Positions 32,426 through 40,551 of a DNA stretch of 64,000 bases are shown piece by piece. The stretch is from Methanomassiliicoccales archaeon LGM-DZ1 (GTDB taxonomy: Archaea; Thermoplasmatota; Thermoplasmata; Methanomassiliicoccales; Methanomethylophilaceae). Positions within the stretch are counted from its first letter, which is position 1. Each line of letters opens with the position of its first letter. The notes under the pieces are model-generated. The model had not been told where the DNA came from and searched no databases. It saw only the letters and a list, made by a program, of their open reading frames with translations. The translations under genes were made by a program, and so were the position numbers. Location: positions 1,240,001 to 1,304,000 of the forward strand of contig CP115556.1 of NCBI GenBank assembly GCA_030168595.1, written 5' to 3'.

Positions 32426-33520
32426 ATGGCAACAAGAGCGGAGAGGCTGATGGCGAACGCGCCCGAGGACATGGACGCGATCGTGATCGCCAACGGCGGC
32501 GAGAACTTCATCGATTCGATGTACAAGTATCTCCTGAACCCCAAGGGAGGCGTGTTCGAGGACTGCTACATGGTCGTCAGGAAGGACGGTTCCCAGGACG
32601 TCATCGTCAACATCCTCGAGGAAGAGGCCGCCCGCTCCGGGACCGGGAACGTCCGCGTGTTCCATGACCGCGCCGAGCTCGAGGCGATCTTCAAAGACTG
32701 CCTTGGGGACTGCAGGAAGGTCGGCTTCAACGTCGACTCCGTCCCTTACAGCACTGTCATGGGGATCAAGAAGCTCTCGGGGAACGATTTCGAGGTGGCG
32801 GACGCCAGGAAGGCCATCGCCGAGACCGTAGCCGTCAAGGATGCGGATGAGATCGCCGCCATACAGAAGGCATGCGACATATCCTCTCAGGTTGCCCGGG
32901 AGATCCCGGAGTACCTGTCCGAGGGAGTCTCCGAGACCGAGGTCGCCACCAGGATGGAGATCAGGATGCAGGAGCTCGGCGGGAGGGGGCTGGCCTTCGA
33001 TACCATAGCCGCCTTCGGCCCCAACTCGAGCATGCCCCACTACATGCCTGCGGACTACCGGCTGAAGAAAGGAGATGCAGCTCTCTTCGACTTCGGATGC
33101 AAGTGGGGAGGCTACTGCTCCGACATGACCCGCACCGTCTTCCTGGGGGAGCCGCCGGACATCATGAAGAGGGCGTACGAGGTCGTGAGGGAGGCCCAGC
33201 AGGCCGGTATCGATACCTACCGCGACGGCGCTCCCGCCAAGGACGCCGACCTCGCGGCCAGGAAGATCATCGATGCTTCCGAGTTCAAAGGGAAGTTCAT
33301 CCACTCCTTCGGCCACGGCATCGGCATGGACGTCCACCAGCCCATCTATGTCAGCTACCGCTCGGAGCAGGTGCTGAAAGCGGGGAACGTGGTCTCGGCG
33401 GAGCCGGGCGTGTACATCCCGGGCATAGGCGGGGTCAGGATCGAGGATACAGTGCTCATCGAGAAGGATGGGTGCCGCCGTCTCTCCGATTTCCCGAAAG
33501 AACTCACGATCGTGGAATGA
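32426..33520 (+). CDS. M24 family aminopeptidase (Xaa-Pro dipeptidase-like)
   Basis: A 364-residue pita-bread metallopeptidase that removes N-terminal residues next to proline. The creatinase-like N-domain covers about 120 residues. Metal ligands of the catalytic domain are visible: two Asp in LFDFGCKWGGYCSDMTRTV, His in HSFGHGIGMDVHQ, Glu in SAEPGVYIPG and Glu in VRIEDTVL. Probably a cytosolic peptide-recycling enzyme. Confidence 0.92.
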   Translation: MATRAERLMANAPEDMDAIVIANGGENFIDSMYKYLLNPKGGVFEDCYMVVRKDGSQDVIVNILEEEAARSGTGNVRVFHDRAELEAIFKDCLGDCRKVGFNVDSVPYSTVMGIKKLSGNDFEVADARKAIAETVAVKDADEIAAIQKACDISSQVAREIPEYLSEGVSETEVATRMEIRMQELGGRGLAFDTIAAFGPNSSMPHYMPADYRLKKGDAALFDFGCKWGGYCSDMTRTVFLGEPPDIMKRAYEVVREAQQAGIDTYRDGAPAKDADLAARKIIDASEFKGKFIHSFGHGIGMDVHQPIYVSYRSEQVLKAGNVVSAEPGVYIPGIGGVRIEDTVLIEKDGCRRLSDFPKELTIVE

Positions 33521-33578
33521 ACAGAGGGCGGACGGCTTTTTATCCTCGTTCGGCATCTCTAGAACGGAGACCTCTCAA

Positions 33579-33884
33579 TTGGTAAGGTTCTACAAATGCA
33601 GCAGCTGCGCCAACACGTTCATCAGCGACGAATGGCACTCGTACTGCCCTCACTGCGGCGCCCACGGCTGGAGCACCGACAAGGTGTTCTTCTTCAAATG
33701 CTCTGGGTGCGGCAGGATCTTCATGGGCGATGATATCGACCAGACCTGCCCCTTCTGCGGCGGTTCCGGCTGGAAGGCCGAGGATTTCGCGTTCTTCAGG
33801 TGCGGGCGGTGCGGGAAGTACTTCGTCGGCGACGGGCTCAACGAGAGGTGCTCGTTCTGCGGCGGGTCGGGCTGGAGACAGTGA
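33579..33884 (+). CDS. Triple zinc-ribbon small protein
   Basis: About 101 residues made of three near-identical ribbons of about 33 residues. Each has CxxC, an F-x-G/S-D-turn, then C-P/S-x-C-G and ends in GW: CSSCANTF/CPHCGAHGW, CSGCGRIF/CPFCGGSGW, CGRCGKYF/CSFCGGSGW. Twelve cysteines could bind three zinc ions. TTG at 33579 gives the natural start, with GGAG upstream. The stop overlaps the GTG start of the exonuclease gene. Function unknown; nucleic-acid or protein binding is likely. Confidence 0.75.
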   Translation: MVRFYKCSSCANTFISDEWHSYCPHCGAHGWSTDKVFFFKCSGCGRIFMGDDIDQTCPFCGGSGWKAEDFAFFRCGRCGKYFVGDGLNERCSFCGGSGWRQ

Positions 33885-34507
33885 GGCCTGCCGTCGAGTG
33901 GGATGCCCTCATCGAGAGGAAAGGCGGCTACCGTTCCGTGTGCAGGGCCCGCCCGCTGCGCGGGGCGAACGTCCTCATCGATCCCGACGACTACGTCTGC
34001 ATCGATATCGAGACCACCGGGCTCTCGCCTGCCCGCGAATCGATCATCGAGATTGCGGCGTACCGCATGAGGGAGGGGGCCATGGATGATGCGTTCGTCT
34101 CGTTCGTGAGGCCCGATAAACATGTAAGCTCCTTCATCACGTCGCTCACCGGCATAACCGACGCCGATGTCGAAGATGCGCCCCTGCCGTCCGAGGTTCT
34201 CCCCGATCTGAAGGATTTCGTCGGCGGCGATCCCATCCTGGGGCACAACGTCAGTTTCGACATGAACTTCATCCACGATGCCTGCCTGCGGGAAGGGATC
34301 GAGCCCATCGGGAACGACTTCTTCGATACCAAGAACATCGCCAAGTGGGGGCTGCCGGGACTGGAGAACGGAAAGCTGGAGACCGTTGCCGAATATCTCT
34401 GCATACCGCTCGGGGTCCATCACCGCGCAGGCGCCGATGTGGAGACCACTGTCAGATGCTATGAGGCGATGGTTAAGGGCAGGGAGCCCATATTCAGACG
34501 AAAATAA
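33881..34507 (+). CDS. DnaQ-like 3'-5' exonuclease (DEDDh)
   Basis: About 208 residues. Exo I motif VCIDIETTGLSP, exo II HNVSFDMNFIHDAC and exo III HHRAGADVETTVRC place it in the DEDDh exonuclease group, similar to the polymerase III epsilon exonuclease domain. GTG at 33881 overlaps the zinc-ribbon stop (GTGA), so the two are translated together. The N-terminal 40 residues (before the exonuclease fold) are not recognised. Could act in DNA repair or RNA trimming. Confidence 0.85.
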   Translation: MRPAVEWDALIERKGGYRSVCRARPLRGANVLIDPDDYVCIDIETTGLSPARESIIEIAAYRMREGAMDDAFVSFVRPDKHVSSFITSLTGITDADVEDAPLPSEVLPDLKDFVGGDPILGHNVSFDMNFIHDACLREGIEPIGNDFFDTKNIAKWGLPGLENGKLETVAEYLCIPLGVHHRAGADVETTVRCYEAMVKGREPIFRRK

Positions 34508-34568
34508 TCAAAAAAGTTTTTACTTATCTTCACTGAGCGGTCTCAAAACCGATCGCAGTGTCTCAGGT

Positions 34569-34973
34569 TCAGATCTGCTGTATGAGGGTGATGTTCTGCC
34601 TGTCGCCGGAATTCTCCAGGCCTGAGCAGTCGCCTTCGATGCGACCGAACTTCACAAGCGGGTATTTCCAGACGGGCCTGCCGTCGTCCCCGCTGAGGGG
34701 CGTGGGCCCGTAGAAGATGACCATAGCGTTGACCTTCGGCCACCAGCATATGTCGCCTGCGTCGAAAACAGTAGCCGCCTCGCCTTTGATCTCAGGGTCC
34801 GCAGGCAGTTCGAAGTAGTACAGGCCGGAGACCTGATTGGCCTCCGCCTTGTACTCAGGAGATGAAAGGAACCAGACCGAGCTGCCTATATCGCTCTCGT
34901 CGAGCAGGGCGGGGTAATCCCCGCACCTTGTTCTTATGAGCAGTTTCAGCACGGTCCGGCCCCCGAAGGCCAT
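34569..34973 (-). CDS. Cyclophilin-like fold protein (TM1367/PF04126 type)
   Basis: A 134-residue protein with GLYYFELPADPEIKG, FDAGDICWWPKVNAMVIFYG and TPLSGDDGRP, the pattern of the small cyclophilin-like family of unknown activity. Its ATG shares a base with the ilvC stop (TGATG), so it is cotranslated after ilvC. Whether this has anything to do with branched-chain amino acids is unknown. Confidence 0.7.
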   Translation of the reverse strand: MAFGGRTVLKLLIRTRCGDYPALLDESDIGSSVWFLSSPEYKAEANQVSGLYYFELPADPEIKGEAATVFDAGDICWWPKVNAMVIFYGPTPLSGDDGRPVWKYPLVKFGRIEGDCSGLENSGDRQNITLIQQI

Positions 34974-35980
34974 CAGTTCTTCGCAGCCTTGCGCTGGAAG
35001 AGAGACCTGACCATGGCGCCGGTCTTCTCGATGTCCTTCTTGGACTCGGCGTCCATCATCTTGTGGAGGTTGACGAGGCCGTTGGCCCACTCCTGCCTCC
35101 ACTCGGTCTTGAACTCGCCGGCGTCGATCTCGCGGTAGATCTCCTTCATGCCCTCGATGGACTTGTCGTTGATGACCCTGTCCCTGCGGGTGAGGCCGCC
35201 GTACTTGGCGGTGTTGGAGCAGACGTTCCACATGTAGGTGAATCCGCCGGAGGTGATGAGGTCGATGATGAGCTTGCACTCATGGTCGCACTCGAAGTAA
35301 GCGACGATGGGCGGGAAGCCGTTGTCGACAAGGGTCTGGTATCCGGACTGGATCAGCTTGGAGAGGCCGCCGCACTCGACAGCCTGCTCGCCGAAGAGGT
35401 CGGATTTGGTCTCGTAATCGAAGTTGTCGACCTCGAAGGTCCCTGCGCGGGTGGCTCCGAGCCCTTTCGCGAGAGCGAGAGCGATCTTCTTCGCGTTGCC
35501 GGTGAAGTCCTGGTGGACGACGATGAGGGCGGGGACACCGAATCCCTCGACGAACTGCTGCCTCTCGGCGTCTCCGGGGGCCTTGGGCGCCATCATGATG
35601 ACGTCGACGTTCTTCGGGGGGACGATCAGCTTGTAGGTGATGGCGAAACCGTGGGCGAAGTCAAGGGCCGCGCCCTCTTTCAGGTTGGGCTCGACGTACT
35701 GCTTGTAGACATCGGGCTGGGTCTCGTCGGGGGTGAGGATAAGGACGACATCGGCGTCCTTGACGGCCTTGTCCATGGTGGTGACGGTCATTCCTCCGTC
35801 TTCCTTGGCCTTCTTCCAGGAAGGTCCGTTCTCCCTGACGCCGACGGTGACATCGAGGCCGGAGTCCCTGAAGCAGAGGGCCTGTGCGCGGCCCTGGGCA
35901 CCGTATCCGATGACGGCGATCTTCTTTCCTTTGAGGACGTTGAGGTCTGCGTCCTCATCATGGTAGATTTTTGTTTCCAT
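34973..35980 (-). CDS. ilvC: Ketol-acid reductoisomerase
   Basis: A 335-residue class I enzyme of valine/isoleucine synthesis. NADPH motif GYGAQGRAQALCFRD, then VLILTPDETQPDVY; the metal-binding knotted domain has FGEQAVECGGLSKLI and TKSDL. Length is typical of the short form. A TATA-like box (minus strand GTATAAAG) is 25 bases upstream. The two acetolactate synthase genes lie upstream on the same strand. Confidence 0.95.
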   Translation of the reverse strand: METKIYHDEDADLNVLKGKKIAVIGYGAQGRAQALCFRDSGLDVTVGVRENGPSWKKAKEDGGMTVTTMDKAVKDADVVLILTPDETQPDVYKQYVEPNLKEGAALDFAHGFAITYKLIVPPKNVDVIMMAPKAPGDAERQQFVEGFGVPALIVVHQDFTGNAKKIALALAKGLGATRAGTFEVDNFDYETKSDLFGEQAVECGGLSKLIQSGYQTLVDNGFPPIVAYFECDHECKLIIDLITSGGFTYMWNVCSNTAKYGGLTRRDRVINDKSIEGMKEIYREIDAGEFKTEWRQEWANGLVNLHKMMDAESKKDIEKTGAMVRSLFQRKAAKN

Positions 35981-36001
35981 GAATGATTCCTCTGAATGTC
36001 C

Positions 36002-36009
36002 CTTTATAC
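36002..36009 (-). promoter_or_regulatory. TATA box of ilvC
   Basis: Minus strand GTATAAAG about 25 bases before the ATG at 35980; another TATAAAG-like box lies at 36014-36022. Confidence 0.5.
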
Positions 36010-36176
36010 TTCGCTTTATAAGTATGTTTGCGGGGCTTATTATTGCCTGGTATCAGCAGGGATTTGCGCCGACAGGAAAACTGCTGACCCAGCCTTATAT
36101 CATTATTACAAAATGTTCTGAATGTTATTAAATTGAAAGAATATAATCCGCAAAATCACAGTTCTTCAAATACAGG

Positions 36177-36320
36177 TCAGAACATAATCCCGATATGGCC
36201 GATGCAGCCCGGCATATCAGGCGCGAAAAATACCTGGAATAAACGGCCCTTCTCAACATGTTCATCAGCGGCCTCATCGAAGACGGGACCGATGAAAAGG
36301 AATAGTGTACCTGGAGTTCG
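36177..36320 (-). pseudogene. Decayed coding fragment between ilvB and ilvC
   Basis: A 47-codon frame bounded by TGA at both ends, with no start codon except an internal ATG. It reads like protein: GPVFDEAADEHVEKGRLFQ then VFFAPDMPGCIGHIGIMF. The PG-x-I-x-x-I-x-x-x-F spacing resembles the start of an ACT domain, and the small acetolactate synthase subunit (ACT protein) normally sits between ilvB and ilvC. A relic of ilvN/ilvH is therefore possible, but the match is too short to be sure. Confidence 0.3.
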
Positions 36321-36336
36321 TCACAGGATCGGGGTT

Positions 36337-36354
36337 GCGGGCCTTCCGGCCCGC
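36337..36354. terminator. Hairpin just after ilvB (first copy)
   Basis: GCGGGCCTTCCGGCCCGC folds into a 7-base GC stem. It is 10 bases past the ilvB stop and shares GGGCCTTCCGGCCC with the element at 28110. Confidence 0.45.
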
Positions 36355-36363
36355 TGAATTATC

Positions 36364-38031
36364 TCAGAACTTGCAGCGCCCTTTGACCGGCGGCAGGGCC
36401 GGGTTCGGGGGCAGCATCGGGAGGGCATCCTCCTCCGGGTCGCAGTGTATGTCGACCACGCAGGTCTCCCCGCAGTCGAAGGCCTCCTTGAGGGCGTCGC
36501 GCACCTCGCCGGCACGCTCGACGGTGATCCCCTTGGCGCGGTACGCTTTGGCGATCAGCGCGAAGTCGGGGTCGTCCCCCAGCTCGGTCTCGGAATAGCG
36601 CTTGTCCCAGAACAGCTTCTGCCACTGCCTGACCATGCCCAGCCATCCGTTGTTGAGCAGGACGACGACCACCGGGAGCTTCTCCGCGACCGAGGTCGCC
36701 AGCTCCTGGATGACCATCTGCAGCCCTCCGTCGCCGACGACGGCCGCCACTTTGCAGTCTGGGCGGGCGGCCTTGGCGCCTATGGCGGCCGGCAGCCCGA
36801 ACCCCATGGTCCCGAACGACCCGGAGGACAGCAGCTGGCGGGGCCTCTTGATGTCCAGGAAGTGCATCGCCCACATCTGGTTCTGCCCGACGTCGGTGGT
36901 GATGATGGTATCGTCGTCGATGAAGGCATTGAGCTCTTTCATGACCTTCTGCGGGACGATCGGGGAGGTGAAGTAGTCATAGTCGCAGGTGCACCGCTTC
37001 TTCCATTCGGTGTTCATCCTCCTCCACTGCTCCCGGTCGGCCGGAGCCTCTCCCAGGGCATCGAGGATCAGGCCGAGGGCCTTCTTCGCATCGGCCTTGA
37101 TGTTGACGGCCTCCCTGTTCGCCTTCCCGAACTGGGTGGCGTCGATGTCGATTTGGATGACCCTGCAGGTCTTCGCCGGGGCGGTGTGGGGCGAGTACGT
37201 CCTGTCCGAGAACTTGGTGCCGACGGCGATGACGAGGTCGGCGCTGCTGAATGATTCCTGGGCGCACATCCTCCCGTGCATGCCGAGGGCCCCCATGCAG
37301 TACGGGTCCGAGCTGGGTATGATGCCGATGCCCATCAGTGGGGTGACGACGGGCGCGGAGATGGCGCGCGAGAGCCTGCGGACCTCCTCGGAAGCGCCCG
37401 CTCCGATGGCGCCGCCTCCTGCCATGATGACGGGGCGCTGGGACTCCCTGATGAACCTGACAGCATCGGGTATGCCGGAAAGGTCCTCCGTCGGTTCCTT
37501 GATGCCGTAATGCTGCTCGGTGAGCGATTCGTCGATCTCGGCGTTGATCTGGTCGACCGGGAGGTCGATATGGACCGGCCCGGGCCTTCCGGAGCGGGCG
37601 ATCTGCCACGCCTCGTCGATGGCATGCGGCAGCCTGTTGACGTCCGTGACCCTGAAGTTGTGCTTGGTGACGGGCATCATGAGCGAATAGGCATCGACCT
37701 CCTGGAACGCCTCGGAGCCTAGGACCTTGGAGCCGACCTGGCCTGTGAGGGCGATCATCGGCACGGAGTCCGCGTAGGCGGTGGCGATCCCGGTGAGCAT
37801 GTTGGTGGCCCCCGGCCCGGAGGTGGAGAGGCAGACCCCTGTCTCCCCCGATGCGCGGGCGAAGCCGTCGGCGGCATGGCCGGCGCACTGTTCGTGCCTG
37901 ACCAGGATATGTCTGATCGAAGATTCCCTTATCTCGTCGTAGATGGGGATGACGGAACCTCCCGGGTATCCGAACATCGTCTCGACGCCTCTGTCCTCCA
38001 GCATTTTGAGCAGAGCTCTGGAGCCTTTCAT
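36364..38031 (-). CDS. ilvB: Acetolactate synthase large subunit, copy 1
   Basis: A 555-residue thiamine diphosphate enzyme that starts branched-chain amino acid synthesis. The cofactor-activating glutamate is E47 in RHEQCAGHAADGFARAS. The FAD-binding middle domain is present, and the TPP/Mg motif is GDGGLQM with a downstream NNGWLGMVRQWQKLF. It is closely related to the copy at 40.5-42.2 kb. A complete small regulatory subunit is not found nearby. A TATA box lies 29 bases upstream. Confidence 0.92.
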   Translation of the reverse strand: MKGSRALLKMLEDRGVETMFGYPGGSVIPIYDEIRESSIRHILVRHEQCAGHAADGFARASGETGVCLSTSGPGATNMLTGIATAYADSVPMIALTGQVGSKVLGSEAFQEVDAYSLMMPVTKHNFRVTDVNRLPHAIDEAWQIARSGRPGPVHIDLPVDQINAEIDESLTEQHYGIKEPTEDLSGIPDAVRFIRESQRPVIMAGGGAIGAGASEEVRRLSRAISAPVVTPLMGIGIIPSSDPYCMGALGMHGRMCAQESFSSADLVIAVGTKFSDRTYSPHTAPAKTCRVIQIDIDATQFGKANREAVNIKADAKKALGLILDALGEAPADREQWRRMNTEWKKRCTCDYDYFTSPIVPQKVMKELNAFIDDDTIITTDVGQNQMWAMHFLDIKRPRQLLSSGSFGTMGFGLPAAIGAKAARPDCKVAAVVGDGGLQMVIQELATSVAEKLPVVVVLLNNGWLGMVRQWQKLFWDKRYSETELGDDPDFALIAKAYRAKGITVERAGEVRDALKEAFDCGETCVVDIHCDPEEDALPMLPPNPALPPVKGRCKF

Positions 38032-38054
38032 GCGAATCGGCCTGTAATCGCTTT

Positions 38055-38066
38055 GAATTATAAATA
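38055..38066 (-). promoter_or_regulatory. TATA box of ilvB copy 1
   Basis: Minus strand CTTATTTATAAT region, about 29 bases before the ATG. The stretch GATTCGC-ATGAAAGGCTC around the start is shared with ilvB copy 2, so the duplication included the start region. Confidence 0.5.
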
Positions 38067-38198
38067 AGGGGAAGAGCCCGGGAGCCCGCTGGGTGCGCGC
38101 TGAAAAACTTCATTCCTGCAATATGCGCCTGAACTTTCTGTCTTCGATAATCGCTTTCGCGTATACGATCACAGCCGGCGCTGTCGGTGCCCGGTCTC

Positions 38199-38576
38199 TC
38201 AGTCCAGGTATCCGAAGGCCGAGAGGGCGAACAGGAGGTCGAGCCCGAGCCCGACCAGCCATCCCATCGAAGCGCCGGTCAGCGCGGAGGCTGTTTTGCT
38301 CTGCGGCCCGTACCCGCCGACGAACACGAACGGGAAGAACAGGAGGCCCCAGATACCCAGCAGGAAGCCCATCGCCATGCCCAGCAGGAAAGATGCCCAG
38401 AAGACCTTGCCGAAGGTGACGGGACGGGAACCGGAATCTTCTGTCTGGGTATGCTGAATGGAGTCCGTCCCGGAAGACGAGCCGGTGCCGTTCTCGTCGC
38501 GGATGATGGCCCCGCAGTAGGGGCAGAACGAATACTCTTCGTCTATCGGCTTCCCGCATTCGGTGCAGTATCTCAT
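38199..38576 (-). CDS. Zinc-ribbon membrane protein
   Basis: A 125-residue protein with an N-terminal ribbon (YCTECGKPIDEEYSFCPYCG), a polar serine/threonine-rich linker, and two hydrophobic helices near residues 58-80 and 92-122 with GMAMGFLLGIWG-type glycine packing. This layout is common among archaeal membrane proteins of unknown function. The gap 38032-38198 upstream of its end contains nothing recognisable. Confidence 0.65.
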   Translation of the reverse strand: MRYCTECGKPIDEEYSFCPYCGAIIRDENGTGSSSGTDSIQHTQTEDSGSRPVTFGKVFWASFLLGMAMGFLLGIWGLLFFPFVFVGGYGPQSKTASALTGASMGWLVGLGLDLLFALSAFGYLD

Positions 38577-38672
38577 GCGAACCTTCCGACCGGAGCCATA
38601 CCGTCCTCCGAGATAAACCGCTCTATGACAGATATCTCAGGATGACATTACTCGAGAAAGATGCTCGGAAGG

Positions 38673-38762
38673 AATCGTTCCCAGCGGAAACGGGCTCCGC
38701 GGACGGGCGTGCGCATCGACACCCTCGAGGTCAAATCGTTCCCAGCGGAAACGGGCTCCGCG
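38673..38762. CRISPR. Two-repeat CRISPR-like element (29-bp repeats, 32-bp spacer)
   Basis: Two identical 29-base repeats (38673-38701 and 38734-38762), beginning AATCGTTCCCAGCGGAAACG and ending GGCTCCGCG, are separated by a 32-base unique spacer (38702-38733). Each repeat contains a short inverted pair GCGGA/TCCGC. The 61-base period equals that of type I-E arrays. No third repeat and no cas gene are seen in the window. It could be a minimal or decayed array, or an unrelated duplicated element. Confidence 0.45.
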
Positions 38763-38767
38763 CATCT

Positions 38768-39316
38768 TCATGCCGACATCGGCTTCAGACCGCATCGGTC
38801 GGGCTGAAACGCATCATCCGGGCCTCGGAGGCACAGGTAATGGATGATGATGTCCTCGTAGCTCCCGTCCTTCATGCGGAAGCCCCCGGGGATGGTACCT
38901 AGCTGCCTGAACCCCATCTTGCGGTACAGTGCCAGCGCAGGATAGTTGGTGGTCACAACCGCATTGAACTGGATGATCCGGAACCCGGCCTCCCGAGCCC
39001 TCTCGATCGAATCCTTCACGAGGATCTCCCCGATGTGCCTGCCGCGGGCGCTCCGCTCGACTGCATAGCTGCAGTTGGCGATATGCCCGCAGCGGCCCAC
39101 GTTGTTGGGGTGGAGGATGTAGAGACCCAGCGCCTCATCGGTCTCGGTGTCGCGGGCAATCCCGGTGAAGGTCTGAGACGAGAAGAATTTCTCCGCTTCC
39201 GGCGGCGTGAGGTCATCTTCCTGCGGGTAGGCGATCCCGTCATCGACGACCTCGTTCCAGATGCGCGCCGCATCTTCTGCGTCCTTCGCGGCGAATCCCT
39301 CTATCTTCACGGGCAT
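38768..39316 (-). CDS. GNAT-family acetyltransferase
   Basis: A 182-residue protein of the Gcn5-related N-acetyltransferase fold. The acetyl-CoA loop is in VERSARGRHIGEILVKDSIERA, and the C-terminal NYPALALYRKMGF is the typical GNAT beta-alpha end. The sequence resembles phosphinothricin-type acetyltransferases, but the substrate is open. A TATA box is 27 bases upstream. Confidence 0.82.
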   Translation of the reverse strand: MPVKIEGFAAKDAEDAARIWNEVVDDGIAYPQEDDLTPPEAEKFFSSQTFTGIARDTETDEALGLYILHPNNVGRCGHIANCSYAVERSARGRHIGEILVKDSIERAREAGFRIIQFNAVVTTNYPALALYRKMGFRQLGTIPGGFRMKDGSYEDIIIHYLCLRGPDDAFQPDRCGLKPMSA

Positions 39317-39338
39317 GTTTCGGACGATTGCCCCTCGG

Positions 39339-39347
39339 ATATTTAGT
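39339..39347 (-). promoter_or_regulatory. TATA box of the acetyltransferase gene
   Basis: Minus strand ACTAAATAT centred about 27 bases before the ATG at 39316. Confidence 0.5.
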
Positions 39348-39409
39348 TGGAATCTCTTTGTTCCGGCCGGACCGCCATCCGTATAACGGTATTCGGCGTT
39401 AGACGCTGC

Positions 39410-40513
39410 ATGGAAAAGCCGATCGGAGGCCGCGGGCGTTATTCGTGGCCGCTGTCATCCCCCGCTTGCCGGGTCTCGCTCGCCGACGACGTCCTTGATG
39501 AGGAGAACCCCAGGACGGTCCTCGATCCCTACGTGACCGACGGAGCGGTGAGCCTGGCCTGCGCCTACCGCGGCATCGCGGGCACCGGGCTGTGCCCCGA
39601 CCCCCTCCTGCTGAAGCTGACTCAGGCGAAGACCGGCATCTACGGGGAGAAGACCGCGGAAACGCTGGGATATTCCTGCGCGACCATCACCGACGAGGTC
39701 TTCTGGGAGTCCGACACGGACCCGCTCCCGGAGATCGCCGGGACCTACGGCTACGAACCGGCACGCGGCGATTTCCTGGCGCGCTGGCTCTATCAGCTTC
39801 CGAAAGAGAGCAGGGACGAGATCAGGGACCTTCTGTTCGTTTCATACCTGAGGGCGTCGGAACTCCTGATGGGAACAGGGGTTTTCGACGAATCCATCGG
39901 GATGGAGACCTTCTGGGACGGCGTCTCGCAGGTCAGGGACACCCTTCCGGACAATCCCTCGGTCCCGGCGTCGCTCTCGGAAGGCGGCGCAGACGGCATC
40001 CCGTGCCCCCTGAGGAAGCATTACGGCCTGATCCTGTCGTTCCTGCCTTCGCCGTCCGCATCGTACGACATGGGATACAGGACGCTGGCACAGAGGTCCG
40101 GAGTATTCACGGACAGGACGGTCATGAGGCGCCGGGACGCTCAATGCATCGGGATGCCGCTGGAACCGATGGCGGATTACATGAAGGAGTGGACGCCGTC
40201 CGGGCCCGCTCCGTCCTCGATATCCGACGCCCTTTCGGAACTTGAAGGCCGTCCCGAGTACATGTTCATCCGCCGCTATGCGGAGGATATCGGGGAACTG
40301 ATCGCATCCGTCGGCGAGGTCCTCGGGGGATCGAAGGCCGTGTTCTTCGCCGGCAATGCCGTGATCGACGGCATCGAGATCCCGACGGAAGCCCTGATCC
40401 CCGAGCTGGCCGAGAAGGCAGGGCTGAAGTGCCAGGAACCGGAGAAGGTTCGCATACGCGATAATTTCCGCGGGCTCGCCGACTGGAGGTTCGACATCTC
40501 CGGAGGGGCCTGA
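39410..40513 (+). CDS. Degenerate DNA-methylase-like protein
   Basis: About 367 residues. Near residues 39-75, VLDPYVTDGAVSLACAYRG followed by TGLCPDPLLLKLTQAKTG resembles the SAM-binding motif of N4/N6 DNA methylases (DPFxGSGTT plus an acidic strand end). A later LILSFLPSPSASYDMGYRTL aligns in position with the SPPY catalytic motif, but both motifs are altered: glycine-rich residues are missing and no DPPY/SPPY remains. It may be inactive or have changed role. ATG at 39410 gives a sensible start; TATA-like GTATAA lies upstream. Confidence 0.45.
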   Translation: MEKPIGGRGRYSWPLSSPACRVSLADDVLDEENPRTVLDPYVTDGAVSLACAYRGIAGTGLCPDPLLLKLTQAKTGIYGEKTAETLGYSCATITDEVFWESDTDPLPEIAGTYGYEPARGDFLARWLYQLPKESRDEIRDLLFVSYLRASELLMGTGVFDESIGMETFWDGVSQVRDTLPDNPSVPASLSEGGADGIPCPLRKHYGLILSFLPSPSASYDMGYRTLAQRSGVFTDRTVMRRRDAQCIGMPLEPMADYMKEWTPSGPAPSSISDALSELEGRPEYMFIRRYAEDIGELIASVGEVLGGSKAVFFAGNAVIDGIEIPTEALIPELAEKAGLKCQEPEKVRIRDNFRGLADWRFDISGGA

Positions 40514-40551
40514 AGCTTCAGTCTGCCACAAAGCCGGCGTTCTTCGAACGC

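Noticed and set aside
36133-36357. A 74-residue plus-strand ORF after ilvC
   Set aside because: It is antisense to a better coding-like minus-strand fragment and resembles no protein.
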